Source: Thalassiosira profunda (Eukaryota > Bacillariophyta > Thalassiosirophyceae > Thalassiosirales > Thalassiosiraceae). Taken from it: a DNA stretch of 10,801 bases. The notes beneath the pieces are model-generated. The model was given only the letters and a program-made list of their open reading frames with translations. It did no database searches and was not told where the DNA came from. The position numbers and the translations under genes were made by a program. The stretch's first letter is position 1. Every line of letters starts with the position of its first letter. This document shows positions 1-8,745 of this stretch, one piece after another. The stretch is taken from NCBI GenBank assembly GCA_036939355.1, contig JALLAP010002349.1:1-10801 (forward strand). Reading direction: 5' to 3'.

Positions 1-3000
1 CGACAGTTTCGGGGGAGACTTGCAGGCTGATTTTTTCGCCTCTCAAGTATGACTGGACCTGATCAAAGCAACTCCAGAAGATCTTGTGACCTTGCTCTGC
101 ACACACAGAAGATGTGAGTGAATGGAATGGAACGATGCCCAACAGCACGAAGATAGACTCACCCAATATCTCCAAGGCTTCATCAATCGTCATCACCAGC
201 TGCTCGTGGTTGAACTCCCCAGCGCCCTTGAGCAACTCAACCCAAGACATGATCTCTGCCATCCACAAATATGTGGCCTTTTCAGGGGTCATGACGGGCA
301 ACATATCTGCGTCATCTTTGAGTGAATCCAAAGCTTGCTGGAGTCCTGCATACATCTCACTCCCCGTGAATCGATATAGTATAAAGTCGCCGCCCTTTTC
401 CAACAGCGACCGTCCTTCTGGGAGGCGGGCGTTGTTGACGTCCATAGTCGCGCTGTACTCTCCTTGGAAGAGTACTCCCAGCCTCTTTTGGAACTGTTTA
501 GCCTTTGCAGAGACTTGCTGCACCATTTCTAGCTCGGGCATCGTGACCTTTGATAATATCTGGTCTTCGGCGAGCTTGGTTAACTCATCTAGGGAAACGA
601 CTGGACCAGAGTCGCTTGATGTCTGAAGAAGTGCCGCTGCTTTCCTTTGCCATTGACTCGCATGATTCCACATCGCCTTCACAATGGAGCTAACACGAAC
701 AACTTCACTGTCAAGACCGTCGCCAACAACCTTCCACTGTTGACCAACGTTTGATGGAATGCGATCGTGCAAGTCTTTCAGATTGTTGCAATGAATGCAA
801 TGTGCGGCAACACTCTCGCCAGCCTGGGCGCTAAATACGTCAGCGTAGGCAAACGTGCCCACAAGCCACGACAGCCCTTTGATTCTTCCATCCAACTTCT
901 GCCGCAAGCCGGTCTTTTCAAGCAGTTTCACTGCAAGCGCTAGCTTCTCGTCGTTGAAATCGGATTGAACGGCGCTCAGTCCCAAAAGGCTTGAACGCAG
1001 TTGTTCTTTGTGCGAATAGCAGTCTTTTTGGAGGACCGAGGCGCACTTCAACAGTACGTCTGATGATGTTTGTTGCAAACGTTGGGCATCCGTGATCAGC
1101 TGCTGAAGACGACTTGATTCTGCCATTGTATCAAGAAATGAAGTGGTAGAATCGCCCGGTCTCTGCGGACAAAATAGCAGCAAGGCCTTGGCATCCTCCA
1201 AATCCCCAGCAAATGTTTTGGATTGGCTCAACGCGTCGACGAATTGCTGATGCATCAGCAGCCAAAATACCTGCATCGTCGCAAGTAAAGAGGAGCCCAT
1301 TCCCTTGTCAGCTTCCATGTCCCACACAAGATCCAATACAGACTGCCCAGGGGCGCCCGACCCAAGAATGTCGTTTCTGCTGAATGGGGGTTTGCTATCC
1401 GTCTGTATCATGTTGGTCTGAAGAAAATCCAATACTTTCTTTCGCAATGATGTCAGAAAAGGATTCGATGAACTGACCGTTCCGGTTCCGACCAACAGAT
1501 CTTGTCCCTCAATGATCAAAGGGGCGAGGATGGTGTGGATCAATTGCAGCATCCCTTCATTCTCTACAATGTTTTGGTTCGTAGCGTTGCTGCTCTTCCA
1601 TGCAGCATAGCGATCTGCCAATGCAAGCACCTCTGTCTGCAGATTCAGACGCCAGGTAAGCACGCGGATCCATAAGTTGATTGCGTCCACTTCAGGAGCA
1701 AGTAAAATGCCCTTTGGACGTCGGTTTTGGGCATTGGCGAGTTGCATGCACCGCTCGTCGAGCGTGAGCGAAGTGCCTGCGACCACAATTCGATGCACCT
1801 CCTGTGTCCACTGCATTGCAGTTTGCCTCACCCTGTCCAGTTGGCTGTACTCCTCAGGAAAAGAAACAGCAAGGCGAGCATCGTGCCGCTTCAGCAGCTC
1901 GTCGATTTCGTTGATTCCAACAAGGTTGCTCTGAGCGGTGGTGGCGATTAGGGAAGAAGTACCTCCCATCGAGTGGCCGTGCGAAATGAGATTCGTCTTG
2001 ATGGAATGATACTGCGCCATCCATTCAGACACCAGCTTGTATTGATCGCGGACCCAGGCCCCAGTCGCAGGGCAGATGACTTTCTCATCTGCAATGGCAA
2101 ACGCCCTGACCTGATCATCCATCGACTGATTTGGTTTCAGCTTTTGGCACACTTTCGCTCGCCGATCTGACTTGATATCAATGATAGTCAAGAGCTTCTT
2201 GTAGAGCGCTTCGATTTGGGGAAAGGAAAGTTTGCTGTTTGCGGACGCTGCCATCTTCTGTTGCGCTTCCTCGTTCCATTCTATGAGCTCCTCTCGGACC
2301 TTGAGCTTTTCTTCTGCAATTGACAGGATGGGCAATCGCATCAGCTCCACCAAAGCAGAGGCAACGCCCTGCTTGCTCCGAAGCAACACGTCATTCTGAA
2401 GCCTCAGGTCCACATTCCCAATAATGTGACTGTAAGAGTAGCAGCCCGAAGACAAAATCGTAATCAAATCCTTCGTGTTCACTGCCAGAAGAGCCGATGG
2501 ATTCGTCACTGTTCCATCCAACCCGCCAAAGGGAGGGGTGGGGAGCTGGGGCAAGGTCACATACCGCTCCACGATATCCTGTACGAAAGATAGTCTCTCG
2601 CGCACGGACTTGGCCTGGTTCAAATCGAGAACCCATTGTCTCACGGCAATGGCATCATCGATGACAGCGCGAGTGAGGGACGATGGCATGGTCAACCCCG
2701 TGGAATCGACGGAGTGACGTCCAAGCGGATTGAGGTTTCGCATGTGCTGATCCTCCACCAAGGGCCCACCTGATGATGCTGCACCTGGCGTCGCCTCCTT
2801 CTTGAGCCTATGCAAAGCCAACGAACAGTCGTCTTCGTCAGAACCACTGCCCACCACTGGCTGGACGCACGCCTGGATTGCGCTCCACGCTTCCATCTCA
2901 AAGAGTCGGGCGCGGCTGAGCTTCGTCACCAGCGTTTCCGTCCACGAGGACAAATCGACCAAAGCGAGATTCATCGTTTTGGCAGCCTGCAACTGCGCTT

Positions 3001-5266
3001 CCACTTCTGCAAAGGAATAGAGCTGCGCTGACTTNAGCGAGATTCATCGTTTTGGCAGCCTGCAACTGCGCTTCCACTTCTGCAAAGGAATAGAGCTGCG
3101 CTGACTTGCCAGTTGCCATATCCTCTGCCCTGTCGATCCAGTCGGTCACCGGCGACCACAGTTTCTCGAACATCGTTGCGAGGACATTTGTCAACATGGT
3201 TGTGACAAGGACGTCGCGAGAGGTTTTCGGAGCTGAAGGCTTCTTCAGCAGTGTCTTGATCACCGTGGACAGCGAGTCGTTTGATACCAGCGCCTTGGAC
3301 AGCATGGCATCAAACACTCCATCATCGAACACCCTCCCATCTGTCGTGCCGCCTGCGTTCGAGCGTCTCTTCTTTCGTTTCCCCCGCTTGGTGGCGGAAG
3401 CACTTCTGCTGCTGGGATCAGACGCAAGCATGGTGTTGAGATACCGGGCCCCACTCACGAGGAAGGAAAGGAGTGCTTCCTTCGATACTTTTGTTGTCGT
3501 GCTTGCCACCTCAGATCCAGCCGATGGCGGTGACCCATCCTGGAGTTGAGAGAGAAGATTTGACATGGCCGATTCTCCCATCAACCAAGCGCACGCTTTC
3601 TCCGCCTCCTTCATGCACTCGCAAAGACTGGCCACATACACTGAGTCTGCCATGGGACCGGGTCCATCCTCGTCGTTGTCCTCCTCGTCCTCGTCGTCAT
3701 TCTGCGGAGAGAGGCGGGTGGCGAGGAACCGCTGCTCGGCCAGCAATTTCTTGTACTCGAGCATGCTCCCCCCTCCCCCCTCGGTCTCGGCACCCTTCCT
3801 CAATTCCTCCAGTTTTTCGACATCGTCCGGAAGGTCCGTGCTCGGGGGCAGATCTCCCAAAAAGTTCCCCCCGCCCTCTCCCCTCAGGGCCAACATGTCG
3901 CCCTGACCGTGAAGCAGCGCCAGCGTCCGTTTCGTCCACGCCCGGACCGACGGTCGCACCACCTGGGGCCGCAACGCCATGGTGTACTTCACGTCCGGCG
4001 TGTCTCCCAAGAAGTGCACGACAAATTGCCTCGCCTCGGCGTCGTACGAGAGGATGTGTGCGTCGTACCAATCGATGTCGTCCTCTCCCTCGCTGCCCTC
4101 GCTCTCCTCGTCGCTGCTCTCGTCGAGGTACTCCCGCTTCCGCTGCAGCTGCCGCAGCGTCAGGCCCTCCATCGCGTCGGCGCGAGACTGCGGACGCGCC
4201 GCGGCGCTCATCGGCAGCGGACCCATCTGCGACGCCGCCCCCGGATCTGCGGCGGGGGCATCGTTCGTCACCGCCCACCGCTCGAACGCGACCACCATCG
4301 GCCGCGAGGTGGCCTTGAGCAGTCCAATCGCGGCATCGAACCCGTCTTTTCCGTCCTCGTAGCGTGGCAGCGGTCTCCCGTTGATGCCCACCAAAACGTC
4401 CCCGGCCTTCAAAGTGTCGCGGTGCGGCGCGCCGGGGAGCACCTTGCTGATCTTCACCTTTTGGGAGTTCGTTTCGAGTCCGAGGGAGAGCCCGAGCGAG
4501 GGGGTGGTGTAGAGGAGGTTGAACTGCTGTCGCATCACCTGGGGCTGGGCCGGCGGTGCTTGCTGCGCTTGCTGCTGCATCCCCATTGGCGGTTGCATCT
4601 GGTCCGGCAACCCCTGCTGCGGCTGCTGACCAGGAGGAGCCCCTGCCACGGGGGCTGCACTGTCTCGGCCATTGGCACTGCTCGCAGCATTCCCCGGAAG
4701 ATCAGTCGCCTCCTTCGCCCCTCCACCTTTTTCCTTTTCCATCGCCCCCGCGCCCTGGTCCTCCTTGAAACCGCCGACAATAGCTGGCCGGTAGCCGGCG
4801 GGTTGGGAACGGAGGCCGCCGCCGCGTCGGCCATTGCGGCGTCTTGATCGCCGCGAGGCGGGCCGTCCCCATTTGGTTTTGGGTCCGCGTCCTGCATGGT
4901 GACATCAGCCCGAGGCGGCTCACATGATGTGTCCGCGGCAGCCCCATCAGGCGCCGATCCCACACTCATCTCCCCCGCACCATCAATGGCGACGCCATCC
5001 ATCGTTGCATCCGCGACAGCAGTCTCTTTCCCTGGCGGACCCGACGCCTCGGCCACTGGATTTGCAACTGGCTCCGCCGCGGCGTCCGCCACATTATTTT
5101 GCGCGGGCCCACTGCAATTGCGCTCGTGCGCCACCGCCTCGTCGCGGGTGTCAAAGGCGGCGGCGCAGACGTCGCACTGCCACATCGTCCGGAGGCCCTC
5201 GCCCCCGGGGGCGGAAGGGGCGGCGCCGGCGGGGTCGGGCGGTGGATTGTTAGGGGCGTCGTCCAT
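1..5266 (-). CDS. Very large C2HC finger / PDZ / Tudor-like / helical-repeat protein, partial (C-terminus off the left edge)
   Basis: Seen: from ATG 4742, and after collapsing the 72-bp+N scar at 2963-3107, the frame is open for about 1,556 codons down to base 2. I checked every codon below 2963 for stops and found none. Numbering from 4742: Gln/Pro-rich 36-69, PDZ 75-157, acidic 207-223, Tudor-like beta domain 222-268, second acidic stretch 349-360, basic NLS-like KRGKRKKRR 452-460, then long mostly helical sequence. Upstream, 4811-5266 is open in another frame and encodes a C2HC finger (C31, C34, H47, C51 from ATG 5266) and an Ala/Asp-rich linker. I infer this is the true N-terminus, joined by a small intron or an indel near 4764-4810. 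The NLS and Tudor-like fold suggest a nuclear, chromatin-linked scaffold; PDZ binds C-terminal peptides. No catalytic domain lies in the window. The alternative is two genes, with ATG 4742 starting the second. The function is not recognised. Confidence 0.75.
479..670 (-). other. Helical module 3, PLU-1-like
   Basis: A Trp-rich start (668-670 and a second Trp four codons on) leads into an Arg/Lys/Ala/Leu helix, then VSLDELTKLAEDQIL, then a Met-Pro-Glu-Leu-Glu turn and another amphipathic helix. This is the closest of the three to the PLU-1 pattern. It lies about 1.1 kb downstream of module 2. A possible fourth start, with Trp followed by a Leu-rich helix, is near 130-290. Tentative. Confidence 0.4.
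1628..1810 (-). other. Helical module 2, PLU-1-like
   Basis: The stretch starts with a Trp (1808-1810), then a helix, a Ser/Thr-Leu-x-Glu helix with Leu and Ala spacing, a turn reading RRPKGILLAPEVD, and another Leu/Trp-rich helix. The 'Leu-Ala-Pro-Glu-Val' turn is the point that most recalls PLU-1 repeats. It lies about 1.3 kb downstream of module 1. Assignment is by eye and tentative. Confidence 0.35.
2876..3143 (-). other. Helical module 1, PLU-1-like (spans the assembly scar)
   Basis: After collapsing the scar, this stretch begins with a Trp followed by an Arg/Ala helix, then a Ser-Phe-x-Glu-Val-Glu helix rich in Leu and Ala, a short Asn-Leu-Ala-Leu-Val-Asp-Leu turn, and another amphipathic helix ending in a Trp. 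That Trp-helix-turn-helix rhythm resembles the PLU-1-like helical region of KDM5-type proteins. Two similar stretches lie further along the gene. This is pattern recognition by eye. Confidence 0.35.
2963..3107. repeat. Assembly scar: exact 72-bp direct duplication around one N
   Basis: Bases 2963-3034 and 3036-3107 are identical over 72 bp, with N at 3035. The extra 73 nt shifts the frame of the large minus-strand gene. Read through as given, the frame ends at 2898 with a spurious C-terminus. Removing one copy plus the N gives a continuous open frame on both sides, so this is an unmerged contig overlap, not a biological duplication. Confidence 0.92.
3939..4079 (-). other. Tudor-like small beta domain of the large gene
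   Basis: Residues 222-268 follow an acidic Ser/Glu stretch. They have the strand pattern of a Tudor/chromo-barrel-like module: DWYDAHILSYD, then RQFVVHFLGDTPDVKYTM, then LRPQVVRPS. The pattern 'W-x-D-A-x-(I/V)-L-x-(Y/F)-D ... F-x-V-x-F-x-G-D' is common where such modules bind modified peptides or nucleic acid. Assignment rests on pattern only, and an aromatic cage cannot be verified by eye. Confidence 0.5.
4272..4520 (-). other. PDZ domain of the large gene
   Basis: Residues 75-157 from ATG 4742 read as a PDZ fold. The carboxylate-binding loop is represented by SLGLSLGLE, followed by a strand (KVKISKVLPGAP) and the hallmark LKAGDVLVGINGRPL, where the GD and the hydrophobic-x-I-N-G signature are intact. 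An alpha-helix (AAIGLLKAT) and a last strand (RPMVVAFER) follow. Established knowledge: this family binds C-terminal or internal peptides and builds scaffolds. The helix follows the GDVLVGING strand, as in canonical PDZ order. Confidence 0.8.
4764..4810 (-). other. Candidate mini-intron or indel joining the finger and PDZ frames
   Basis: The finger frame and the PDZ frame differ by one position, and both look protein-like on their own side of this stretch. On the minus strand a GT at 4810 and an AG ending at 4764 enclose 47 nt. Splicing them out joins the two frames in phase 0, with ATG 4742 becoming an internal Met. The donor (GTTCCC) is poor and 47 nt is shorter than the other introns here (80-177 nt), so a single missing base in the assembly explains it equally well. 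Confidence 0.3.
5114..5176 (-). other. N-terminal C2HC zinc finger (CDS 4811-5266 frame)
   Basis: In the frame that starts at ATG 5266, residues 29-51 fit C-x2-C-x12-H-x3-C, with an aromatic residue just before the first Cys and a Phe eight residues after it. This is a single C2H2-like finger with Cys as the fourth ligand. The flanks are Pro/Ala/Asp-rich and low in complexity. I read it as the N-terminal domain of the large gene. The reading-frame change near 4764-4810 leaves open that it belongs to a short separate gene, which in this frame would end at 4535. Confidence 0.6.
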
Positions 5267-5505
5267 ATCTTGTAAGATTTGTGGCGGAGCTGGGCGAGGG
5301 GGAGGCGGAGGCTGGGCTGGGGGGCGGTACGTACGTAAGTACTTGTTCTTACGTACGTATTGGAGGCAGCTACCTTTACCATACGTAGTACCTCGGTGTT
5401 GTGAGTTCTTTTAGCTCGCTCACTTCCTTGCTGACCCAAGTCCAGCTGCGGTGAAAGTGAGGAGCAGAAGTTCTATCCGGAATGAACGATGCTCAAATTG
5501 CCAGC
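5267..5505 (-). promoter_or_regulatory. Promoter/5' region of the large gene
   Basis: This 239-bp stretch has no convincing ORF and lies between the ATG of the large gene (5266) and the stop of the EFG1 gene (5506), so it must hold the promoter of the former and the 3' end of the latter. The half nearest the start is G-rich on the plus strand. It contains an inverted repeat of TACGTA units (5328-5359), a 12-mer shared with the promoter at 8906-8917, and a further TACGTA at 5382-5387. I see no clear TATA box. Confidence 0.5.
5328..5359. repeat. Perfect 12-bp inverted repeat of TACGTA units (8-nt spacer)
   Basis: The left arm TACGTACGTAAG (5328-5339) and right arm CTTACGTACGTA (5348-5359) are exact reverse complements around TACTTGTT. 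It sits 62-93 nt upstream of ATG 5266. The ACGT core is what bZIP factors bind, so a dimer operator is a reasonable inference. It could also form a cruciform or RNA hairpin. Confidence 0.8.
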
Positions 5506-7129
5506 TCAACCGAACCTCTGCCGCTTCTGCCGTTCCTTGTGCGCCCGAAACTCCCGCCGGCTCTGGTTCTGCGTCGAGAATCCCCGGCTCTTGTCCCGCC
5601 GCGGCTCCCCGCTGCCACCGTCGCCAAAGTGTCGCGATCGATTCCACTGCGGTTTCTTCTGGGCCTGCGCGAAGGCCTCCTCGGTGGAGACGGCGCCGGT
5701 GGCGAAGAAGTCGTCTCCACCATCGTCGCCCCCCTCTTCCTCGTTGTGATTATTGTCGGGGTTCGGTTGCCTTTGTTTCGTTTGCGGCGTTTCCTCGTCC
5801 GAGTCCGAGTCCGAGTCCGAGTCAGAGCTGTCACTGTCCTCGGAAGACGAAGAGGACGACGAAGAAGAAGAAGACGAAGATGAACCGTCGTCCGGCATCG
5901 ATTTGCCCTCCTCCCCTTTCTTCGTATCCTTCTTTTGCGGACCCTTGTCCTTCTTGCCGTCAAATCCTCCGAGCGGATCGGCATCGTCTTCTTCGGACGA
6001 CGACGAGTCGTCCTCGCTGCTGCTACTGTCGCTGCTGCCGCTCTCCCCCTCCATTTTGCGCTCCCGTTCGTAATCCTCGCCCGTCGTGGATTCGCGAAAC
6101 ATGCCGTCCAGTTCCTTCGAGAGGGCGAACCGGCCGTCCGGCGCCGTTTCGGCCTTGCCGGCCTTGGCCATCGACGCAGGGCCCTTCTTTGCCGCAGGTT
6201 TGCTTTCCTTCGTCTTTGCCGCCGATTTTGCTGGCTTGCCCTCGTTCGCCGAACGGGCGGCGCCGGAATGCCAAGCATCGTTCGGATACGCGTCCGCCGG
6301 CATCGACAGCAGCGCCTTCTTCGCCGCGTCCAAATCCACCCACGCCTTGGCCTCCTCCAGCCGGGCCCTCTTGGCGCGTCGCCCATCGTCGGCAATGCCG
6401 TCGGTTCCCTCGTCCCCCCACTCCCCCAGCAGCCCCGCGCGGATGCGAGCCCACACCCCCCGCCGCCTCTTGGCGCCGCGGTCGTCGTCCGCCGCCCGGC
6501 GCGTCCCGTTCGCGAAGAGGGCGATGTACTTGACGTCGGCGGGGTAGAAGGCGACGTAGAGCTGGTCCAGGACGATGCGCTGCAGCTGCCGTTGGAGCGC
6601 GGACGTCTGCGTGGCGTTGGCCTCGTCGCCGGATCGTTCGAGCTGTTGCAATTGGCGCTTGACGGACTTTTCGAGGCGCGCGAGCTTTTGGCGCTCGATG
6701 AACTTCACCTGGTGGTATCTGTTGCATCGATTCAACATATTAGTGACGAGTTGCAACTCAGACGGATAACAGCAAAGGATGCCCACCCTCTCTAGAGACA
6801 CATCACGTGTCACACGAAACTCACTTGGCCGCGTTTTTCTTCTCCCGCTCCGTCGCCTCGTATTTTGCAATGTCCCGCTCCAGCTGCGCGATCCTCTCGT
6901 TGACCCCGGCCACGTTCCCGTCGCCCTTCGCCTCCAGCTTGGCCAGGAGGCGCCGCTGTCCGCGGAGCTGGTTCCGGAGCGAGGCGTTGGTGGGCCGTTT
7001 GAGGGGCCGGGTGCCGCCGGTTCCGGTTCCGTCGCCATCGGTGCGGCGGGCCCGCTCGGAGGATGCCTTGCCCCGCCGCCACGGCTTGTACTTGCGATCG
7101 AGGCCGTGCTTGCTGGGCGGTCTCATCAT
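5506..7129 (-). CDS. EFG1: EFG1-family rRNA-processing protein (two exons)
   Basis: Join of exon 1 (6825-7129) and exon 2 (5506-6718) gives 505 residues. Efg1 is a nucleolar factor of 40S/18S pre-rRNA processing (known for the family). Seen: residues 49-101 form a Leu/Arg/Lys coiled coil (SLRNQLRGQRRLLAKLE), and the splice creates AAKYHQVKFIERQKLARLEK, the core Efg1 signature. QLYVAFYPADVKYIALF (154-170) completes the domain. Beyond about 175 comes a lineage-specific extension: basic and Ala/Lys-rich 181-300, Ser/Asp/Glu tracts 329-412 (including a run of about 14 Ser and SDSDSD), and a basic end rich in Arg/Lys/Gln (455-505). The acidic Ser tracts resemble CK2-target nucleolar tails. At 505 residues it is about twice the yeast protein. 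The start at 7129 (Met-Met) is the first in frame. It is divergent from the hydrolase gene at 7383. Confidence 0.9.
5798..5821. repeat. (TCCGAG)4 coding microsatellite in EFG1
   Basis: Four tandem TCCGAG hexamers encode, on the minus strand, the SDSDSD tract of the acidic tail. A related trinucleotide-like tract just to the right encodes the poly-Ser run. These tracts are expected to vary in length between strains. Confidence 0.85.
6719..6824 (-). other. Intron of EFG1 (106 nt)
   Basis: Minus-strand donor GTGAGT begins at 6824 and the acceptor CAACAG ends at 6719. A branch-point-like CACTAAT lies at 6739-6745. The join is phase 2 and makes a Lys codon inside the conserved Efg1 core; without splicing, exon 1 meets a stop at 6821. 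Confidence 0.9.
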
Positions 7130-7382
7130 CTTCGATATGGGGCGGCGGCGAGAGGCGGCGAGTTGGGGAGGGCGGATGGGCGGATGAGCGGATGGGATGG
7201 AGCCGGCGGAAGAAAAATGAGTGGCCAGCAGGGGATGTTTCAGCGATTGGCGAAGTCAGCGATGTTTGCGCGAGCGCTGGGAGATGGATTTGAGAGGGGG
7301 TTTTGTTGGCGTCATCCCTCGGAGTGTTGGTGTTGGTAACCCGCGGCGGCGCTCATAAAACACCCAGCCACTCTGCAGCACC
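7130..7382. promoter_or_regulatory. Shared divergent promoter region, EFG1 / ABHD11-like
   Basis: The 253 bp between the two divergent start codons holds no gene. It is G-rich on the plus strand near EFG1 and less so near the hydrolase. CATAAAA at 7354-7360 is TATA-like but only 23 nt from the hydrolase ATG, probably too close to act as its TATA box. The TACGTA element of the other promoters is absent. Confidence 0.45.
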
Positions 7383-8745
7383 ATGGCCCCAACGACCGCC
7401 ACAACGAGGAGAAGACGAAGGAGGGCGGCCGCCGCCCCCTCCGCGGCCGCGTGGCTCCTCCTCCTCCTGACCTCTCCGCAACACACCCAACGCGCGTCCT
7501 CGCTCCTCCTCCCCTCCAACTCCCGATCGGCCTCGATGTCGATGATCTCGTCGCGGCGGGCGCCCGCGTGGGGGGTGACGAGATCCAACAGCACGTCGCT
7601 GGCGCAATCTTATAACCAGAAGGCGGGAGTGGCCACTGGGGAAGGCGTGGTGGAATTGCAATACAGCGAGTTTTTGCCCCCGAGCAAGGGGACGGGCCAT
7701 CCGCCGGTGATGTGAGTGGCATTATTTGTTATTGATGTGTGCCGTTATCATTGTTCTGTGGTACAGTGTGGTCCATTGCAACAATTGCAAGTGCGTTGCA
7801 CGAGTACTGCATATCATGTGCACTGCATATCATGTGCACTGTAACTGACTTATTCCTCTCAGATTTCTCCACGGCCTGCTCGGCAACAAGCGGAACTTTG
7901 CCTCCCTCGCCTCCTCCCTCTCGACGCAGCTCCAAAATCCCCGCACGATATACACCCTCGACCTGCGCAATCACGGCGAGAACACCCACGATTGGCGATC
8001 GACCATGAGCTACTCGGAAATGTCCCGGGACGTGCTGGCCTTCATGGACAAACTGCCCGAATTGAACAACCACGGAGGAAAACACGAAAAGGCGGTGATC
8101 GTGGGACACTCGATGGGAGGAAAAGTCGCCCAAAGCTTGGCGTTGATGCACCCCGAGCGGGTGGAGGGCCTCGTGGTGTTGGACATTGCTCCGGTGCGGT
8201 ACCGCTCCGATCGCAACGACGACGGGACCAAGGGCGACGGCAGCGGCTGGACGGCCGTCGAGGACATAGTCCGATCGGTGGCGAGCATCGACCTCGGAGA
8301 GGAAGCGTACAAAACCAAGCGCGACGTGGATGCCGTGCTGCGGAAGGGGATGCTGGAGGATCCGGCGCTGCGGGCATTTGTGCTGACGAATCTGGAACAG
8401 GCCCGCACGACCGACGAGGGAGGACCGCCGCTCCGGTGGAAGATCAACTGGAACGGCATCGTGGCCCAGCTCGACCGCATCGCGGGGTTCGACGTGAACG
8501 ATGAGAACATGGACGAGAGCGTCGACACGGAATACATCGAGCAATCGTCCGGCGTGCGGTACGACGGCGACGCGTTCTTCATCCACGGGGGCGCGTCGCG
8601 GTTCGTCCGGCATTCCCACCTTCCCCAGATTGGAACATTCTTCCCCAATCACATGCTGACGACGATACGCGGGGTGGGGCACTGGGTTCACGCGGAGGCG
8701 CCCGACGACACAGTCGCGTTGCTGAAGCGGTATTTGGATCGGTAG
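7383..8745 (+). CDS. ABHD11: ABHD11-type alpha/beta hydrolase (two exons)
   Basis: Join of exon 1 (7383-7711) and exon 2 (7863-8745) gives 403 residues. Seen: oxyanion motif FLHGLLGNKRNF (111-122), LDLRNHGEN (142-150), nucleophile elbow GHSMGGK (Ser193), LDIAPV (Asp217) and GVGHWVHAEAP (His383), so the triad Ser193/Asp217/His383 is intact. Bacterial YbfF and mitochondrial ABHD11 share this Asp placement and the HWVHAE end. The family comprises serine esterases/lipases; human ABHD11 is a mitochondrial matrix protein, but the substrate here cannot be told. The first 75 or so residues are extra: six Arg, an Ala-rich stretch, five Leu, then Ser-rich. This looks like a targeting presequence (mitochondrial, or signal peptide); the diatom plastid ASAF-type motif is not evident. 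The start ATG has a good context (GCACCATGG). There is also an insertion around 225-240, Asp/Gly-rich. Confidence 0.92.
7712..7862 (+). other. Intron of the ABHD11-like gene (151 nt)
   Basis: Donor GTGAGT starts at 7712 and acceptor CTCTCAG ends at 7862 after a pyrimidine-rich run. The join is phase 2, making an Ile codon directly before FLHG, and is needed because exon 1 otherwise stops at 7713-7715. Confidence 0.92.
7806..7841. repeat. 16-bp tandem duplication inside the ABHD11 intron
   Basis: The unit ACTGCATATCATGTGC occurs at 7806-7821 and 7822-7837, followed by four more matching bases. It is a recent slippage-type duplication and lies near the likely branch-point area. Confidence 0.9.

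Noticed and set aside
2898..3034. Apparent C-terminus and stop at 2898 of the PDZ-containing ORF
   Set aside because: It arises only because the 72-bp duplication plus N shifts the frame. With the scar collapsed the frame stays open to the left edge.
3473..4318. 281-codon plus-strand Pro/Arg/Ser-rich ORF
   Set aside because: No domain, extreme composition, and opposite the acidic and Tudor-like part of the large gene; a shadow.
3909..4847. 312-codon plus-strand ORF opposite the PDZ/Tudor-like part
   Set aside because: It is Arg/His/Pro/Leu-rich with no domain, and lies antisense to a frame with clear PDZ and Tudor-like motifs. GC-rich coding DNA often leaves such shadows.
5451..6795. Long plus-strand ORFs (360 and 286 codons) and a 300-codon minus-strand Arg-rich ORF over EFG1
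   Set aside because: Composition is Arg/Pro or Leu/Arg skewed and low in complexity, caused by the Ser/Asp repeats of EFG1 read in other frames. EFG1 has the conserved domain and correct splice sites.
7354..7360. TATA-like CATAAAA before the hydrolase ATG
   Set aside because: At 23 nt from the ATG it leaves almost no 5' UTR, so it was not annotated as a TATA box.
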